Origin: Cupriavidus taiwanensis
GTDB lineage: Bacteria; Pseudomonadota; Gammaproteobacteria; Burkholderiales; Burkholderiaceae
Length of the DNA: 64,000 bases
Assembly (NCBI RefSeq): GCF_900249755.1
Contig: NZ_LT976853.1
Location: 1,889,362-1,953,361 of the forward strand
Reading direction: 5' to 3'
The notes under the pieces were generated by a model. The model was not told the DNA's origin, made no database searches, and saw only the letters and a program-made list of their open reading frames with translations. Within the stretch, counting starts at the first letter, position 1, and every line of letters starts with the position of its first letter. Made by a program: the position numbers and the translations under genes. Below, in pieces: positions 1-7,684 of the stretch.

Positions 1-211
1 ATTCGCTGCGAGGGGTTTTTGCTTTGGCGGGCCGCAAATCGGCGGTGTTGCACGGCGCTGACAACCCCACTTGTTGCCGGCTTGCCCGCCTTTGCCGCAA
101 TGCTAAGCTGACCCGCCGCGGATTCCTTCCAGCGCCATTGCGTCGCTGCAAGGGCACCGCGGGCTGGCGTCCGCCGGACGCAGGCATCATCCCATACGTA
201 AAAAAACAAAA
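1..211. other. Left edge, no gene seen
   Basis: I see no convincing gene in this edge segment. It ends in an A-rich stretch immediately before the lipoprotein start at 212 and probably holds that gene's promoter and leader. Confidence 0.4.
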
Positions 212-1231
212 ATGCCAAGGGTCGCTATTTCCAGATATATCCCCGCCATCGCCTGCATTGCCACGCTGGCGGGCTGTGCCACCTTCCACAATGCCGAGCC
301 GTTCCCGAAGGAGCAGAAACAGGTTTCGGTCGACATCACCAAGGAGTTGCCTTCCACCTGGTCGGAAATGCCGACCGGCGTCCACGTCGTGCCCAATACA
401 CGCCTGTTTGTCAGCGGCCATCAGGCCGGGCAGGGCGCATCGATCCTGTTTGGCCCGCTCGGCGTGCTGGTCGGCAGCGCGATCAATGCGGAGCGCGGCA
501 AGTCGTTGCTGGGCGACGACAAGGCGTTGGCCAATCACGACCTGCTTACCGCCACGGAGCAATTGGTCAAGGAAGGCATCGCCGATAGCGCCGGCAAGCT
601 GAAGTACGGCCCCGCCGCCCCTGGTACGCCGCAGCTGACGCTGATGCCGTTCGGCGTACTGAGCTTTATCAACGATACCGACGTGCGGCCCTATGTGGTG
701 GTACGCGCCACGCTGAAGGATGCCTCGGGCGCGCAGGTATGGAGCACCCGCTATATCTCGGCCAGTGCCGAGGCCAAGCCGTTCACCGGCGACAACGGCT
801 GGTTCAAGGACGACGCCCGGCCGCTCAGGCTTGCCCTGGAGCAATCGCTGAAGCGAAGCATCGACGTGATGCTGCGCGATATTGCTGGCAAGACCCAGCG
901 CGATACCGCCAAATGGACCTATGTCGGCGGGCAGTATGCCTTTGTCAAGCAGCCGCTGAAGGTCAAGGGCAACCTGGTCGTCGACGAACCCGACTATATT
1001 GCCTTCACTCCGCGCCTGGGCGACGTGATCGTATTCACGGGCGTCAACATCTTCGACCGCAGGATCGTGTCGATCACAGATGCTGCCGAGCAGGATCCGA
1101 ACATGGCGCAGTTTGAACTGCCACCACCGGCCGCAAAGGATGATCCGGTCAAGGCCACCGATGTCCCTGCGGCACCGGCGGGCGTTGCCGCAACGACCGC
1201 TGCGGTGGCGGCCGCATCGCCGAACCGGTAA
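212..1231 (+). CDS. Putative lipoprotein of unknown function
   Basis: A 339-residue protein whose N-terminus is a lipoprotein signal peptide: a short charged start, a hydrophobic segment and a lipobox LAGC with Cys22 as the predicted lipidation site. The residue after Cys is Ala, so sorting to the outer membrane is likely. The body has no motif I recognise. The C-terminal 45 residues are rich in Ala and Pro and look like a flexible tail. The ATG at 212 follows an A-rich stretch rather than a clear Shine-Dalgarno sequence. It appears monocistronic. Function is unknown; an envelope role follows only from the signal. Confidence 0.8.
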   Translation: MPRVAISRYIPAIACIATLAGCATFHNAEPFPKEQKQVSVDITKELPSTWSEMPTGVHVVPNTRLFVSGHQAGQGASILFGPLGVLVGSAINAERGKSLLGDDKALANHDLLTATEQLVKEGIADSAGKLKYGPAAPGTPQLTLMPFGVLSFINDTDVRPYVVVRATLKDASGAQVWSTRYISASAEAKPFTGDNGWFKDDARPLRLALEQSLKRSIDVMLRDIAGKTQRDTAKWTYVGGQYAFVKQPLKVKGNLVVDEPDYIAFTPRLGDVIVFTGVNIFDRRIVSITDAAEQDPNMAQFELPPPAAKDDPVKATDVPAAPAGVAATTAAVAAASPNR

Positions 1232-1248
1232 GCAGCCTACTGTATGGA

Positions 1249-1266
1249 CAGTCCAGCCCTGGACTG
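1249..1266. repeat. Perfect inverted repeat after the lipoprotein gene
   Basis: CAGTCCAG and CTGGACTG are perfect inverted copies separated by two bases, so the usable hairpin is about 6 bp with a 6-nt loop. It starts 18 bases after the stop codon. There is no T-tract, so it is at best a weak transcription end signal or a protein-binding dyad. Confidence 0.35.
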
Positions 1267-1452
1267 ACCGCAGGGATTGCCAGGGATTATTTGCAAAGCC
1301 GGCCGCTGTTGGCACGGGAATTCGTGCAATCGTGGCCGGCGGCCTGCTGCCCAGGCTTTGGGGCCGGTCCTGCAGCAACGGTGCCGAGGTGCTAACCTCA
1401 AAAGCGCACCCCCGCCTGCGTGCCGTCATCCTTTGCTAGATTGGGAGAGAAT

Positions 1453-1707
1453 ATGAGCCGCCTGCTGCTCACCAATATCGACCCCGACACCTCGGACGAA
1501 GAAATCCGGGCGTTCCTGGAAAAGTACGGTTTCCCGCCTTTCGACAGTCTTGAGCATGAGGACGGCGACGGCTCGCACCCGGCCGTGCTGCTGACTTATG
1601 GCGGCCTGGACCCTGCGGTGCTGGGCAAGCTGCAGCAGCGCATCGACCATATGTACTGGAAGAAGCGCCAGCTGAGCGCTTCCATCCTGCATGACCGCTT
1701 TGCGTAG
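1453..1707 (+). CDS. Small RRM-like protein
   Basis: An 84-residue protein starting MSRLLLTNI. The LLLTNI strand followed by a DEEIRAFLEKYG helix resembles the beta1-alpha1 segment of an RNA-recognition motif (RNP2-like position), and the size fits one RRM fold. The aromatic RNP1 octamer typical of canonical RRMs is not evident, so RNA binding is uncertain. The ATG at 1453 is chosen over an upstream in-frame codon because GGGAGAGA lies just before it. The gene stands alone, convergent with the SRAP gene. Confidence 0.7.
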   Translation: MSRLLLTNIDPDTSDEEIRAFLEKYGFPPFDSLEHEDGDGSHPAVLLTYGGLDPAVLGKLQQRIDHMYWKKRQLSASILHDRFA

Positions 1708-1712
1708 GCGGC

Positions 1713-2390
1713 TTACCGTGATGGCGCGCCCAGGCTTGCCGCGCCGGCCTCCTCGGCCGGTTGAGGCGTAAGCGGGTCAGGGACAGCCATCATTTTCTCG
1801 GCCGGGTAGAGCGCCATGAAGCTTCGCGCCAGTTCAGGATCCCGGCACGCCAGCCACGCGCCCCATTGCAGGTGCGGAATCATGACGACCGACCGTTTTT
1901 CCTTGCCCGGGGCGTGCATCCGTTTCATCACCGCATGGCCCGGCGCGCTCACCGTGAACATGGCGAAAGAACAGGATCCGTCCGGCCATTGCTTCCACAG
2001 TCCGGCAATGCCGAGCGCCGGCTCGTCCGGCAGCCAGATCCGGTACCGGATCCAACCCTGGCCGGCGATATAGCACGGCTCGTAGATAGCCATCGCAGGC
2101 ACCAGGCACAGCTGGGTGCGGTGCCACGCGCTGCATGAACCTCGCTTGTCGCCGACGCACTCGGCACGGACGTTCATGGTTTCGAAATCCCGGGCGCCGT
2201 GGACATGACGCGAGCGTGGCACCAGTCCGAAGGTTGCCAACAGGCACTCGCTTCGGCTGCTGGCATCCGCACGGACGATCGGCGCGGCATCGCCGGGCCA
2301 GACCTCCGGCTTCCATGTGCCGGGCGGTGGCTCGGCACCGAAAACATCGCGCAGCACCGGCGCTGGTACCGGGGCGTAATTGGTACACAC
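1713..2390 (-). CDS. SRAP/YedK-family abasic-site DNA-protein crosslinking protein
   Basis: A SOS-response-associated-peptidase (SRAP, YedK/HMCES) family protein of 225 residues. The family shields abasic sites in single-stranded DNA by a thiazolidine crosslink through Cys2. Starting at the GTG at 2390, the key residues are Cys2, Asn73, Glu104 (in IYEP) and His159. The family residues in E. coli YedK are 2, 75, 105 and 160 as I recall. An ATG two codons upstream would place the Cys at position 4, which is incompatible with the chemistry, and it sits one base from the AGGGAGG ribosome site. The GTG is seven bases away. The gene is monocistronic and no LexA box was recognised. Confidence 0.85.
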   Translation of the reverse strand: MCTNYAPVPAPVLRDVFGAEPPPGTWKPEVWPGDAAPIVRADASSRSECLLATFGLVPRSRHVHGARDFETMNVRAECVGDKRGSCSAWHRTQLCLVPAMAIYEPCYIAGQGWIRYRIWLPDEPALGIAGLWKQWPDGSCSFAMFTVSAPGHAVMKRMHAPGKEKRSVVMIPHLQWGAWLACRDPELARSFMALYPAEKMMAVPDPLTPQPAEEAGAASLGAPSR

Positions 2391-2514
2391 GATCATGCCT
2401 CCCTGACGTCAAGCGCATTGCCGCAGGTACGGTCAGCCGCGATCCGCAATGCCTGTCCAGGCGGGGGCGAAGGGAAGGGTAGGCGTCGCGCCAGTTGACC
2501 GGAATGCCCGACGG

Positions 2515-3054
2515 CTATCGCGATACCTCCGAAGCCATTTTCCTGGCCGATTCCAGATGATGCTCAAGCGTCTGCAAGGTCTTCTTGGCGAAGTCCCTTA
2601 CGTCGCTGTCGCGCGCGTCGCTTGCGGCCTTGCGGAACAGCGCCACGGCATCGTTGTGCGCCTTGACGCCGACTTCATTGGCGTACTGCTTGTCGAAGCT
2701 GGCGCCTTGCAGCGCGCCCAGGGCTTCCAGCTTCTTCTGATCATCGGGACCTGGCGTGGTTGGCAATTGCACGCCCTTGGTGTTGGCCAGCCGCTTGAGG
2801 TCTTCCGCCGCGGCGCGGTGATCCTGCAGCATCTGCCCGGCAAAGCGCTTGACCGTAGCGCTGGCGGCCTTGGTCTCGGCCAGCTTGCTGGCCTCGATCT
2901 CCATCTGGCCCGCCTGTGCGGCCTTGTTCATGAAGTCGACATCGCCGGCGGGCGGCGCGGCGTACAGGCCTGTTGTCAGGCAAAGCAGCATTGCCGCGAG
3001 GGCGGTTCTGGCGTGAAGCCGAGGGCGGCCGGGCTGGCGTGCGTTGAATGGCAT
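2515..3054 (-). CDS. Exported DUF4142 protein
   Basis: A 179-residue protein with a signal peptide whose hydrophobic core ends near residue 30, with predicted cleavage around Ala32. The mature part is a helical DUF4142 (ferritin-like four-helix) domain. It shows the family pattern of an FMNKAAQAG start, an ASKLAETKA helix, AGQMLQDH and a late histidine-containing LEHHLESA helix. A periplasmic location is predicted; the family has no established reaction. The ATG at 3054 is chosen because AGGAGA precedes it by about seven bases, and the longer frame would bury the signal peptide. It follows the copper oxidase gene on the same strand after 72 bases, so co-transcription is possible. Confidence 0.82.
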   Translation of the reverse strand: MPFNARQPGRPRLHARTALAAMLLCLTTGLYAAPPAGDVDFMNKAAQAGQMEIEASKLAETKAASATVKRFAGQMLQDHRAAAEDLKRLANTKGVQLPTTPGPDDQKKLEALGALQGASFDKQYANEVGVKAHNDAVALFRKAASDARDSDVRDFAKKTLQTLEHHLESARKMASEVSR

Positions 3055-3126
3055 GACTGTCTCCTGAACGGGCAACCATACCCCGCCTTGCAACAATCAT
3101 GCCTCCATGCAAATGTGCCGATGGCC

Positions 3127-4854
3127 TCAGGAGACGCGGACGAATTTGGCGACGGACGGCACGCCCTGTCCATCGATGATGAACAGCATGTAGTAGCCCG
3201 GAGGCACCAGCGCGCTGGAGGCGGGCAGGGTGACCCGCAGGTTCTTGGAGCCCTGCTTGGTATGCCGCAACTTGATATAGCGCTGGTGCATGTCGTTGGC
3301 GTGGGTCACGGCCCCCGGTGCGACCAGCGCCACGCTGGAAACACTGGCCGTGCTGGAGCCGACGGTAAAAGTCTGCCCCAGGCTCACGGCACCGGGTGCA
3401 CTGGTAATCCTGGGACGCCCGCCCTTGAACAGGTAGGGTGGCGAATACACCTGTGCCTGGTGCGTGCTGGCGGCGAGTGGGTTCATATCGTCCTGGGACA
3501 GCAGGACGGTGGCGTCGGGCAGAAGGATGGCACTCGAGTGGTAGCCCGCCTGAATCGTGTTCGGACTCATCGGAATCCAGCTGCCGGTCGGATCGCCGGC
3601 CGGCTTGTTGTAAAGCTCGCTGTCAAAATGCGGGTTGTCATAGCCGTTGCTTGCCGCATTGCCGCCTACCGTAAGCAGCGTGCCATCCGGCAGGATTACG
3701 GTATTGGCGTTATGCCGGGGCTGCAGCCATTGCGGAAACTGCCGCCACCCGGCGTTGGGGTTGCCGACATCAAACCACTCGTTGTTGCGGAAGGCGCTGT
3801 CGCCTTCGGCGCCGCCCGCAATCATCACGACCTGCTTGACCGGCGTGACCGAGGCATCGGTATAGAGAACGCCGTTGGCCCATTCATAGTGCGAGCTCAG
3901 CATGTTCGGAATGCTGCTCCATGACCAGGTGCCAGGCGTCAGCAGCGCGGTATTCCAGAAGGCTGGCCCGGCCTGCATCATCTGGCCCGAACCAAGCAGG
4001 TATTGGAACGGATACATGCCGGACGGGTTGCGGAAAGAAATCGTGCTCATCGTGCCGACGCTGTCCATGCCTGCGGCAGGGGTGAACAACTCGACCACCC
4101 CGGTGGTATTTCCCGATCCCGTTTCGTCGAGACCGCTGGTGATGACTACGCGGTTGTCTGCCAGCTTGGTAACGGTTGGATACCAGCGGCCGACCGACAT
4201 ATCCGGCTGCGCGGTCCAGGTCTCGGTAAGGGGATTGAAGGTATAGCTGCTCAGCGCGCCCTGGAAGTTTTGCTGTCCTTCCGGTGCGTTCCCGTCCGGG
4301 TAGCGCAGGTTGCCTCCGGCAATGAAAACCCTGCCGTCGCTCAATATCGTCTGCCCGGCACACCAGATATTCTCCGGCGGCGTAATGGCGTGTCCGGTGC
4401 GTGTCGCCGGATCCCACACATAGGCAACGCCGGTATTGGACGCAGCCGGATTATGGTATTGCGTCGGCTCGTACGACCAGAACAGCACCTTGCCAGTGTG
4501 CAGCAATACCGCCGTGATGCCGACCACGGGAATGACGAACGGCTCGCTCCATTGGCCGGCCGTATTGGTCGCCTGGGCCCTGGCCGCTGCCAGCACCTGT
4601 TCATCCGGCGCGGAAGGCTGTTCCAGTCCTCTTGCCACGCGGCACTGCTTGCCGCGTGCCCTGGCATGCGCCTCCGCATGGCTGGGTCCGAGCACAGCGG
4701 TTTCCCGCTGCTTCAGCCTGGCCTCGGCGGAAGGGTTGGTGCAGGCGTCATTATCAAAGCTGACGGGCGGGGCTGCGTGAATCGGCAGCGCCACCAGCGA
4801 AAAGCCCACCACGGATGCCCACACGGTTTTCCGGAAGATCGTGAGTCGACGCAT
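3127..4854 (-). CDS. Secreted copper-radical oxidase, galactose/glyoxal oxidase-like (kelch plus DUF1929)
   Basis: A 575-residue exported protein (signal peptide residues 1-28, MRRLTIFRK start). The body forms a kelch-type beta-propeller with repeated DGR-V-F/GG-N blade motifs, followed by a C-terminal early-set DUF1929 domain. The positions corresponding to galactose oxidase Cu/cofactor residues are all present: Cys165 (WCAG), Tyr225 (GRWYP), Tyr438-His439 (GYHS) and His518 (VTHAND). A Tyr-Cys radical copper site is therefore plausible. The family oxidises primary alcohols or aldehydes with O2, releasing H2O2. Of two ATGs six bases apart, the inner one at 4854 has the better spacing from AGGAGG. 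Substrate is unknown. Confidence 0.82.
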   Translation of the reverse strand: MRRLTIFRKTVWASVVGFSLVALPIHAAPPVSFDNDACTNPSAEARLKQRETAVLGPSHAEAHARARGKQCRVARGLEQPSAPDEQVLAAARAQATNTAGQWSEPFVIPVVGITAVLLHTGKVLFWSYEPTQYHNPAASNTGVAYVWDPATRTGHAITPPENIWCAGQTILSDGRVFIAGGNLRYPDGNAPEGQQNFQGALSSYTFNPLTETWTAQPDMSVGRWYPTVTKLADNRVVITSGLDETGSGNTTGVVELFTPAAGMDSVGTMSTISFRNPSGMYPFQYLLGSGQMMQAGPAFWNTALLTPGTWSWSSIPNMLSSHYEWANGVLYTDASVTPVKQVVMIAGGAEGDSAFRNNEWFDVGNPNAGWRQFPQWLQPRHNANTVILPDGTLLTVGGNAASNGYDNPHFDSELYNKPAGDPTGSWIPMSPNTIQAGYHSSAILLPDATVLLSQDDMNPLAASTHQAQVYSPPYLFKGGRPRITSAPGAVSLGQTFTVGSSTASVSSVALVAPGAVTHANDMHQRYIKLRHTKQGSKNLRVTLPASSALVPPGYYMLFIIDGQGVPSVAKFVRVS

Positions 4855-5177
4855 TTGCATCACCTCCTGCGGTGACAGCGTTGCCATGGAATCGACGTGA
4901 CGGCCATTCCCGGCAATCTCGGAAAGCCCGCGAGCAAGCATCGAGGCAAAGGTCATCCTTGCCGGCTGGACAGGCAAAGGCCTCGCCGCAAAAAATCCGC
5001 GCGGGGGAACTCGCGGTGGCATGCCGCGAGGGCATTCGCACCGGACTTTTCTAGCTTAGGGGGGCAAGCCGAGAGGCAATGTGGGCTTGCGCACAGAAGG
5101 CATGCGATTGCGGGCTTGTGTTTTGTTCGTGGGGCGTGGGGTGCGCTGGGCGGGTCGGAAGGCGGTGTCTATCCATC
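4855..5177. other. Non-coding region between copper oxidase gene and dif
   Basis: This 323-base stretch holds the upstream region of the copper oxidase gene, including its AGGAGG ribosome site at the left edge. I see no open frame with a start and a family match. Confidence 0.5.
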
Positions 5178-5205
5178 ACTTAACATAAGATACATTATGC
5201 GAAAC
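5178..5205 (-). other. dif: dif site (XerC/XerD recombination site), probable replication terminus
   Basis: On the plus strand the site reads ACTTAACATAA (XerD arm), GATACA (spacer), TTATGCGAAAC (XerC arm). As I recall E. coli dif, the arms match at 10 of 11 and 10 of 11 positions and the spacer at 5 of 6. XerCD acts here to resolve chromosome dimers, activated by FtsK. The site lies in a non-coding gap, and KOPS-like octamers on both sides converge on it. It could in principle be a plasmid or integrative-element dif-like site, but the flanking polarity argues for a chromosomal terminus. Confidence 0.88.
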
Positions 5206-5210
5206 GTTGG

Positions 5211-5264
5211 TGTTGTATGTACGTTGGCCGTTTTTTTCTAATGCCGTACTTGAGATGAATTCAA
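5211..5264. mobile_element. Possible left end of IS1202/ISNCY-type element
   Basis: Five bases (GTTGG) separate the XerC arm of dif from TGTTGTATGTACGTTG, which I take as the candidate left terminus of the adjacent IS remnant. I found no matching inverted end or duplicated pentamer to the right of the transposase fragment, so the boundary is inferred from position only. Confidence 0.4.
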
Positions 5265-5993
5265 ATGTCGTACCCCGTCCCGGATCGCAAGCCGATGGCG
5301 TTCTATTCGGACAAGGCCGGCATCTTCCGCGTCAACGCCAGGGAGTTCGGGCGCGCACTGTTCGAACTCAACATCGACATCCTGTGCGCCAATTCGAGCC
5401 CGGCCAAGGGCCGCGTGGAGCGGATGAACGACACGCTGCAAGACCGGCTGGTCAAGGAGCTGCGGCTGCGCCGGATGAGCTCGATGGAAGCCGACAACGC
5501 CTTTGCCCCGCTGTTCATCGCGGACTTCAACGCGCGCTTTGCCAAGGTGCCCAAGCGCGATTTCGATGCGCACCGGCCGCTGCGTGGCGACGAAGACCTG
5601 GCGCGCATTTTCAGCTGGCGCGAATGGCGCAAGGTGTCGCAGAGCCTCACGCTGCAGTACGACAAAGTGATGTATCTGCTTGAGGACCGGCTCGAGCACT
5701 GGTGCCTGATCCATCGGTATATCGAGGTCGCCGAGTATCCGGACGGCCGGATCGAGTTGTGGGCCGATGGCGCTGCCCTGCCCTACACCACCTATGACCG
5801 GCTGGGCGAGATCGAGCAGGGCGCGGGGGTCGAGAACAAGCGGCTGGGAGCGGTGCTGGCGCTGGCTGCCAAGGTGCAGGCACGGCGCTACAGTCGCCAG
5901 CAAGCCGGGCCGTCGCGCACGCTGGTGGGCGCGACGCCGTGCCCGCGTCAGCCGGCGCCGAACACCAAAACCGGCTGGACAGCACAGGTATAA
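5265..5993 (+). pseudogene. Truncated IS1202/ISNCY-family DDE transposase
   Basis: A 242-codon open frame carrying only the C-terminal half of an ISNCY/IS1202-type transposase. The second catalytic Asp lies in FYSDKAGIFR, and the catalytic Glu in SPAKGRVERMNDTLQ, followed by the usual LVKELRL segment. The N-terminal helix-turn-helix and the first catalytic Asp are missing. Recognisable homology begins about eight codons after the ATG at 5265, so this start is probably not authentic and the junction lies near 5262-5290. It is inactive as a transposase. It lies 59 bases from the XerC arm of dif. Confidence 0.85.
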
Positions 5994-6101
5994 AAGCGGG
6001 CTGACAGCGCGCCAACGCTAGCCAGCCCCTAACCACAATGAAACTTTCAAGGAGTTTCACCAGTTCTTCGGAGCGGATGGCTTCATCTTCGCGCCACGCG
6101 G

Positions 6102-7505
6102 TCAGTCCACGCGCGTGACCTGCGGAAGTCTATAGGTTCCGTTCAGGATTTGCTCGGCAGGTTCGTAGAGACGCATCTGCAAAAAGAAGTCACCGTTGGG
6201 TGAGGGAAGCCAATTCGATTCCTTGTCAGGTCCAGGTGATTTGGCCTGGATGTACAGGGTTAGACTTCCATCTGAATCGGTTTTTAGACCCTTAGTCCGA
6301 TCCCCGATTGAATAGCGCTTAATTGGATTCTCTACCATGAATAGCTCTTTGGCGTCATACATGGTCAAGGACCAGAACGCCTTGACAGGAACGTTGCCAT
6401 CAAATCGGATCCTGTAGGCGTGCTTCCCGTTTAGTTGCTTTCCTTCAGCGTCGATGTACCGATTGGGGTAAAGTGCACGCAACGCCTTGTTCAATCCCAG
6501 TTGCTTATAAGCAATAGCCGAACGAAGCAGGTAATCGGTGCCATACTCACCCCCTTTGAACTCCATATTCCAGCCGTTGACGCGCGAACCAGAATCCATC
6601 GCGACGCGCTTCACCGCGGCTATTCCATCCTGCAGGGCTCGAACCAATCCACGCTTTGTCGGCTCCGGCAGCAACGCCGCGTCGAAGGGTTTATCGAGGC
6701 CAATGCCGATCCGCTTGAACTGGCCGGTAATCGGCGCGTCTTCTTGCAACGGATTCAGACGTATCGCGCGGTCAAGGACTGCGAAGAAATCCAGCCCTTC
6801 GGGAAAGCCCATTTTGGCACTGGCGCCTTTGTGACCCGACTCCAGCTTTTTGAACGGTTTTTTATAGTTGCTCAGCAGTGTCAGTCGATACTGATCCTGC
6901 TGAGTCCGCGCGGCGGGCAAGTCTTCCGTGCCATCTACCCCGGTTCTTCCAATCACGTAAACCTGCGGCGTTGGCGAAGTAATTCGTACCATCTCTGGAG
7001 GCAACGTTCCTTTCCAGTCGGAGCCCACGATGGCGAACGTTCCACCCTTGGCGCCGAGCGTACCGATACCGATGTCCTCGATCGAACGAGAATAGGCGTC
7101 AAGGAGTTGCATGATGTAGTAACGCCCTTTGGTATCGGGGACTGTTAATACCACTGGTTCTTTCGACAGGTCCAAGCCAGCAAAAGAATAGAGCGTGTCA
7201 TTGTTGGCTGTAACGACGAACTTGTCGTTAGGCCCATAGAGGCGTCGGGCATGCCCCATCTGGTTCACGGGCGCTTGCCCATTGTCATACGGCTTGTCAG
7301 CCTCAGTCTGGCTTTGCAGACCAAGTTGCATCATGACAGGGGCAAAGCCGTAAAAAATTGCCTCCATGCCAATTGCATAGGCAATTTTCTCATCGGTCTG
7401 CGCGTTCGTCGCCGATTCTTCAGCGAATGTCGTTGTCGAGGCACCAGCCAAAAAAAGGATAGCGACAAAGGCCCATGAGACTGGCTTAAGAATAGAACGA
7501 TTCAT
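6102..7505 (-). CDS. Exported DUF1254/DUF1214 protein (copy 1, low GC)
   Basis: A 467-residue protein with a signal peptide (residues 1-29, cleavage near TFA-EE). It has a DUF1254 domain (PDTKGRYY and NNDTLYS segments) and a C-terminal DUF1214 domain (FWSLTMYDAKELFMVENP, then NWLPSPNG). The family is periplasmic or secreted with no established reaction. The ATG at 7505 is chosen because a signal peptide follows directly; the longer frame adds an implausible 71-residue extension. Sampled lines are about 43-53% GC, well below the roughly 65% of neighbours, which suggests recent acquisition. It lies 179 bases downstream of a second DUF1254 gene on the same strand. Confidence 0.82.
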   Translation of the reverse strand: MNRSILKPVSWAFVAILFLAGASTTTFAEESATNAQTDEKIAYAIGMEAIFYGFAPVMMQLGLQSQTEADKPYDNGQAPVNQMGHARRLYGPNDKFVVTANNDTLYSFAGLDLSKEPVVLTVPDTKGRYYIMQLLDAYSRSIEDIGIGTLGAKGGTFAIVGSDWKGTLPPEMVRITSPTPQVYVIGRTGVDGTEDLPAARTQQDQYRLTLLSNYKKPFKKLESGHKGASAKMGFPEGLDFFAVLDRAIRLNPLQEDAPITGQFKRIGIGLDKPFDAALLPEPTKRGLVRALQDGIAAVKRVAMDSGSRVNGWNMEFKGGEYGTDYLLRSAIAYKQLGLNKALRALYPNRYIDAEGKQLNGKHAYRIRFDGNVPVKAFWSLTMYDAKELFMVENPIKRYSIGDRTKGLKTDSDGSLTLYIQAKSPGPDKESNWLPSPNGDFFLQMRLYEPAEQILNGTYRLPQVTRVD

Positions 7506-7684
7506 ACTCCATCTCCGATTATTAATGAGCGCCCCGGAAAACCATTTTTGCTGCGGACATGAATTACGCGACATCCCACATCTGCTTATGACTTCGCCAA
7601 GCATGGCAATAGCGAGGGACCGTGCGGGTCGGAACGGATGTGTCGCCGCGACCGTTTCCCCTTGCGCGGACGCGGTTCGATACT

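Noticed and set aside
2449-3924. Long plus-strand frame over the DUF4142 and copper oxidase genes
   Set aside because: It lies antisense to two proteins with clear signal peptides and family motifs.
6030-6101. Short coding-like segment reading FKEFHQFFGADGFIFAP next to the IS remnant
   Set aside because: It is too short to assign to any family and lacks a start; it may be a gene fragment but cannot be supported.
5994-6101. Right inverted end of the IS1202-type element
   Set aside because: Only a 7-base match (CGTTGGC in inverted sense) to the candidate left end was found, which is not enough to define a terminus.
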